This document shows, one piece after another, positions 39,701-46,239 of a stretch of 64,000 bases of DNA. Every line of letters begins with the position of its first letter. Position 1 is the first letter of the stretch. The position numbers and the translations under genes were made by a program. The stretch covers positions 185,164,746 through 185,228,745 of the forward strand of contig CM073590.1 of the NCBI GenBank assembly GCA_037074705.1, in the 5' to 3' direction. This DNA is from Zhengitettix transpicula. Taxonomy: Eukaryota > Arthropoda > Insecta > Orthoptera > Tetrigidae. Below the pieces are notes generated by a model. It searched no databases, was not told the DNA's origin, and saw nothing but the letters and a program-made list of their open reading frames with translations.

Positions 39701-42700
39701 CACTCACAACAAAAATTATGCTCATTTACATAACACACAACTCTTCAACACAAGCATAATTCTATCAGGTTTTAAAAAATTAACTATTCAACCTATCAAA
39801 TGTGAGGAAGTACACAATTAAAAAATGGTGAAAAATAATAACCACAGATCGAAAATGTGGATAAAATCTGATATTTAACATAGTTTTGTCACACCAGCAA
39901 CTGTGCAAGAGAGAGGCCAAAGCAGATGCTTCAATAATCTACTCTTTTTAGATTATCATTCCAAATATTCATTTATGGAATACAGTAAATCAATTAAAAA
40001 CAATAGAAATAATTAAGATAAAAAATGCAATAAATGAAAATGAAAGAGAATAAATTCCTGGATTTTTCTACACAAAAAAATTGAAATAAAGTTACAGGAA
40101 AAGGATATTATTGCTGATTAAAGTTGCCCGTTTAAAAAAAATAAGATTGAAAAGAGAATAAAACATGCCAGACTACTGAATTATACTTGCAGCTTCAAGT
40201 CAGTTCAGCACAATAATCTCGAACACACAAGATATTTTTACAATGGGAACCGGTCAGTGTAATAGTGATCGAAGTGTACATAGACCACGGAGAAGTTCAT
40301 TGCTTATCACCAGATAATTACAAACTTCCAAATATATTATCAAATTTCAGTTACTTGTAGTAGGACTCTGGATAATCTTGACCATTTATGCCATTCTTCT
40401 TTGACAACGATATACAGAATAATAATTTTTTAATTCTGTCAATTCAATAATACTGGTCTTACCCTGGGCCCTCGCCCATGGTGAATGCAGACCTTTCTCT
40501 GACAAACATACAACCAACTGATCAATTTTTACTTCTCAAATTTACCCCATCTACAAGGTTGCCACAGTGGGAACATGACACAATCAGGTTCTTCATACGA
40601 TTTTGGCCTGTCACATTTGACTTATTACGCTGTTGCCAGGCCAAAACACAAACAAAAAATGTCTGGGAAAGCTCTAATTTCAGCATTCTCCTGCCAGCCT
40701 GACTGTTCAAACTATTCCTTCAGTATCATGGCTACAATCTTACAATTATATATGTATACAATGTTATTAACTATAATTTCGTGACCAAATCACATTGGAT
40801 CTTGGATAGTGATGAAGATATATATACATATGATCATGTCTCACATAATAAAATTCTTATTTTAGATGCAACAAAGACGCTTATATATAAATATATAGAT
40901 ACATACATACAGGGTGTTTGGAAAGTTGCTGTGTGGTTATTATGGAAATATTCCTCTTCCACAAGTCTAAACTCACCTAATTTTATTGTAAAACACTTTC
41001 TGCAATTCTGATTGTGATATGCATCCCACATACACATTTATTTCAGTTTTTAGTCACTTTATTTCAAACTTCGATCGTAGATCTGCATATGTCCAGTGCA
41101 CAGAGACTTTCCTAATACCCTATATATATATATATATATAAACATTGTCAAAATAATTAAAACAATTTGTATGGAAAGGAAAGAGCAAAATGTGGGGGCT
41201 TGCTTGAAATTGAAGCTCGGCGTTACCACTCGGACATTAAGATGCTCCATGGCTCACCGCACATGCAGTGTAACTTCTTTCTCCTGAAGGAGAAGGCTAA
41301 CACCTGAATATATGAATAACTTTCTCCTGTCCTGAGTTCCTATGTCGAGCTTTAATTTCATTTGGGTAAGCCACCCACTTTCTCTTTCCTTTTCATATAA
41401 ATATATATACAAGTTTGCTAAATAACTTTCTTTTTAGCAAGTACCGCAGTAGTGCAAGAAATTAAATCACCACAGCCCCCATTAGAAAAAGCAAACTCTG
41501 CGGGAACTCTGGCTACTCCCAACAGATACTTTTCTTTACGAAAATTCAAGAAAAGTGTATCTAGTCCAAATCAAAATGCATCAAAGGAAACTTCAACTTT
41601 CTATTTGAGTAATGATTCATCTGCAGAACATAATAGCAGGTAATAATTATTAATAGTTCATGCTAATAACTAGTATGGCAATAGAACTATATTTAATAGA
41701 GGCATTGTGTTTTATGATACTTTCAGGCATGTTGATGATGATTTAATTGTAACATCTAGTAGTACACAAACACTAGTGAGTGAAAATGGTACGAGTTCAA
41801 GTCTCAACTTGTCAAATGGAGACGGAAATGGAAATCCGAAGACAACTCCAGATCGTAGGGCTAGTGCTCCTGCTAGACCTAATTCTCCTCCACCATTACC
41901 TCCCACTGGTATCTTGTTTTTCTTTGTCCAATCTTTCAATATGTTAATGTAACTTAGTCAAATTTTAATTGCAACTTTATTCAAGTAATTTTCAACACAT
42001 TCAACTAAATAACTTCAAGTGAAATGATTTAGTTGCTGCATGATTTATTCATATTGCATTTTAGGGTATTAACAAATATTGCCATAAAAGTTAATCTTTT
42101 ATATTTGCCCACATCTTACATGTATAAAATTCTTATTTTAGATGCAACAAAGAAGCTTAACAAAAAGGAAAAAAAGAATTCCAGCACATCTTGGTATGCA
42201 GAATGTGGCTTGTTTGACAGAAGAGTTTCTTCAAATTTTGGTAAATTGCTTTCAGCTCAATTATTTGATTTTATATAAAAAAAATATTTTCAAACATGTT
42301 ATTTTGTTACAGAAGCTTCAAAAAAGTCAATAAATAAGGAAATTACTCCAAATTGTTGGTATGCTGAAGTTGGTTTATGGGAGGGAAGATCTAGTCCTTA
42401 TGATAGTTCCCTTTCTGAGCAAGGTATATATACTCAGTCACTCTGGCCATTCAAAGTCATCTACAATCAAAGAGACACTCTAATACTTTCCATTTATAAT
42501 TGTAATTCATAAAATAAGTGAGTCCCATCTAGGCTATTGCAAGAATACTAATTATATTTGTAACCTTCTATTCAAGTGTAATGCCTTTTCAAATTAATAT
42601 TTTGTCTATGTTTGAATGTAAATTTTTGAGGTGTGTTTATTATGAATTCTTATTTCAAATAATTTCAGACAACAGTCAAGTAACAGATGTCAGTGAGTAT

Positions 42701-45700
42701 TCTACTAGTCAGGAAAATAGTGGCATTCTAACATATTTCAAGGATGAGCCCCTTTATCAATTTTATAATGCAACTGTTGTAGAGGTAAGCATAACATAGC
42801 ATTGAATCAGTCTTATGCAACAATTAATATAATTAACTGTAAGCATGAAATTAAAGTATTACTTATTTGTAATGTTCTTAATTTAAATATTTATCAACAG
42901 CTTGCTCAGAAAGAAATGCAGGGAGAATTGGACTCGGATGGCTATGAAGAAATTGGTGCAGATGGAATGCTAAAGCTAAAGTCCAGGCCAACAGCAATGG
43001 AACTTATTCAACCACGGGATGGGCTGCAAAGAACCCTATGGTGTGAAATTCCAGAAGTTGTTAACAGCCGTGTTCTGAGTACGTATGAAACTCATACTAT
43101 ACCATACCATACTCATACCATTAAAAACACAATTTTATTATAATTGACTGTTTAGGTACATTAAATATACATCAAAAGAAGTTACAAGAAGCAAAATTTG
43201 AAATAATCACATCGGAAGCCTCATATGTGAACTCTCTAAATGTACTACAGAATCATTTCATCAGCAGCCCTGAATTTTCTGACATGTCAATATTATCAAG
43301 AAATGATAAAAGGATATTGTTTGGCAATGTGTTGCCAGGTTAGTAATATGTTTGCTTATCATAGAACACACTATTTCCCTTACTTATGAAATTATGGGTC
43401 TTGTGGCTCAAAAAAAATCTATTATTATACTGCAGTTCCACCAATTGAAATGATTGCAGTTTCTTAGAAACACAGAAAATAAATATATTAATAATAAAGT
43501 AAATTACTTATTAGAATTATAAACACATTATGGGCTTATTTTACTGTAATTAATTTTAATATCATTGTTGACATTGTGATATAATGTGTAAAGAAATTAA
43601 ATGAGATTTCTTAGTTTGAATATAAGTTGAGCAGTTATCTTTCACCATCTCATTCTTTTTCAGTAAAAATTTGTTCAGAGAAATTTCTTGCTGAATTGGA
43701 AGAATGTTGGCAAGATAATATCCTCTTACATGGCATTTGTGATGTGATTTACAAACATGCTACAAAAAATTTTAATGTATACATTAAATATTGCTCCAAT
43801 CAAATATATCTTGACAGAACATTACGAAGGCTAAGGTAACTAACATATTTTATTGTTTTATTTTAGAGTACAAAAAATTAATAGTTTTGACAATTATAAT
43901 AAATGTAAATATTTTGGCTGCCATTGTGCCAATAAGGCATGGCTTGTAGAATTTATTGGGTTGGAATGCTTTTCTGTGTGTATCAAATATATCCTTCAAT
44001 AAAAAGTTTGTTTCAATGACTTAAAACTAAATTTACTGTTAAGTTTAAATGATTAACCATTCATGTCTTTCTTTGATTTAGAGACCAATATGATAGTTTT
44101 AGTGAAGTACTTCAAAAACTTGAAAGCAGTCCTGAATGTCAAGCTCTCTCACTTCATTCATTTCTCATGCTTCCCATGCAACGGATCACTAGATTACCCC
44201 TGCTGGTGGATGCAATGCTCTCTCGTTTGCATCCAGAAGATGATGAATACAATATTTGTGAATTGGCTTTAGCAGCTCTGAACAAGGTTTGATTTTTATA
44301 TAATATTTGTTTTTAAAAAGTATGGTACATAAAATTTAATGTCGATAACAAATTGATACAGATCATAATATGTTTCAAATTTCTGCAGGTGGTCCAAGAT
44401 TGTAATGAAGGGGCTCGACGAATGGAAAGAATGGAGGAAATACTCATCCTTAGTAGGCAACTGGAATTTCCCAAAGAGATTAAACCTATTCCTATTATAT
44501 CAAGTACTCGATGGCTTGTTCGCTGTGGTGAAGTTACTCAACTTTTGTGTCGTGGGGAAGATATTAGATTAACTTTTGGCAAAAGATTTTCTAAAATAAC
44601 GTTACATCTGTACCTGTTTACTGACCTATTAGTTGTAACAAAAAAGAAAAGGTAAATAGCTTGTTAAAAATCTAATTTTAATTTATTATGGTAAATTTTA
44701 CAATTCAACAAATTCTTAGTTACAACTATATATGTTGAACACATTATATTGAGTACCACATTTGTTGTTATTGGGATGAATATTACTTGAAGATTTTTTT
44801 GTTGAGTACTAGGAACAAATATGCTTCATTGACATAATTTATTACTATGCAATATAATTTTGCAGTATAAAAATGTAGCATTTTAGACTGCTTTTCACAT
44901 CACTAGACATCTTGATTCTAATAACTTACTAACTTTCATAAATGTCATATTCTTAAAGATGTACATACATATTGTGCAGTTATCAAACACTTGTTTTCCT
45001 TTAATTTGGCTTTCTTGTTCTACAACAATACTGTTAAAAACAGTTTCACTGATTCACAGAGTCTGTAGATTTGTCTCCACACATCAGACTATGAATACAA
45101 TTCATTGTACTTTCATTGTGATGGAAGTGTAAAAATACATATGAATTCATATCATTGGTTAGAAAAATTAATAAAAAAATAGCCAAATACAGACAAAAGA
45201 AGTGATGGTATAAATATCGCACAACATTTCTGTAAACCTTGTCTCTTTCTTCAGGAGCTAATAAAACTAAAACCACAAGAGCCTAGAGTGACACAACCAC
45301 ACAACACAGTTGACTAACTCAAAATCTTTTGTGATTGTGTTTACATATATAACACATCAGGAAAATGTGACAAGGTCAAATTAAATAACACATTTGGATA
45401 TGAGAGAGAGAGTGATGCTGACTAACCTGAAATCAATAGTTGGTCCTGTCTGGCTTAGGTGGAAGTTTAAATTTTTGAGGGTCAGAACTCTCTTCATCAG
45501 GAAGGAAGATCTGAACTGCGTGCTGGCCAGGCACAAATTCTTTACGTTTTACTATTCACCTCTGGTTTTTTGTGTGCACATTTTTGTAAATATGCATTTG
45601 AACTTCCACTTATGCCAAACTAGACTAACTATTAATTTCAGGTAAGTCGGCATTGCTGTCTTTCTTTCCTATCCAAATGTTATTTAATTTAACCTCATCA

Positions 45701-46181
45701 CTTTTTCCTTAAATGTTATATAGGAAAGATAGAAATATCTGTCCTGGACTCAACATCCTCTATTATAATTATTATATTAATATAATTATAGTATTTATTA
45801 TTATTATGTTAAATCCTTTCCAACAATTTCACCCACTCACTTCATTTTTCTTTACCTTTTACTTTCCACCTCTAGCTTGTGTGTGTGTGTGTGTAATACG
45901 CATGTACATACATAAGTATGTATTATTCAGTTACTTTTCATTATCATGACCATACCTTGCAAGAGAGAGAGAGTTGTTGGGTGTAGGCTGTTGCTGGCTA
46001 GTGTACCAGGGTTAGAATTTGACACCGAGCAGCTGGCTAGGAAGACATTCAGACCCACTGTCCTGAAGAAGGGGCCTCAGACCCTTGAAAATTTGTTACG
46101 TTACTGGTGGGTAAGTCAGCCACACTCTGTCCCTCTTTCCTATTTAATTTAATTATTTTGACAATGTCACATTAACTTTAC

Positions 46182-46239
<58 letters not shown>

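Larger units (their letters stand above)
38566..41437 (+). other. Exn: Exn intron 6
   Basis: 2.9 kb. Mostly AT-rich DNA with a diverged tandem duplication at about 39600-39840, an orphan copy of the exon 9 splice junction at 40846-40885 and a family B element near its end. Confidence 0.75.
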
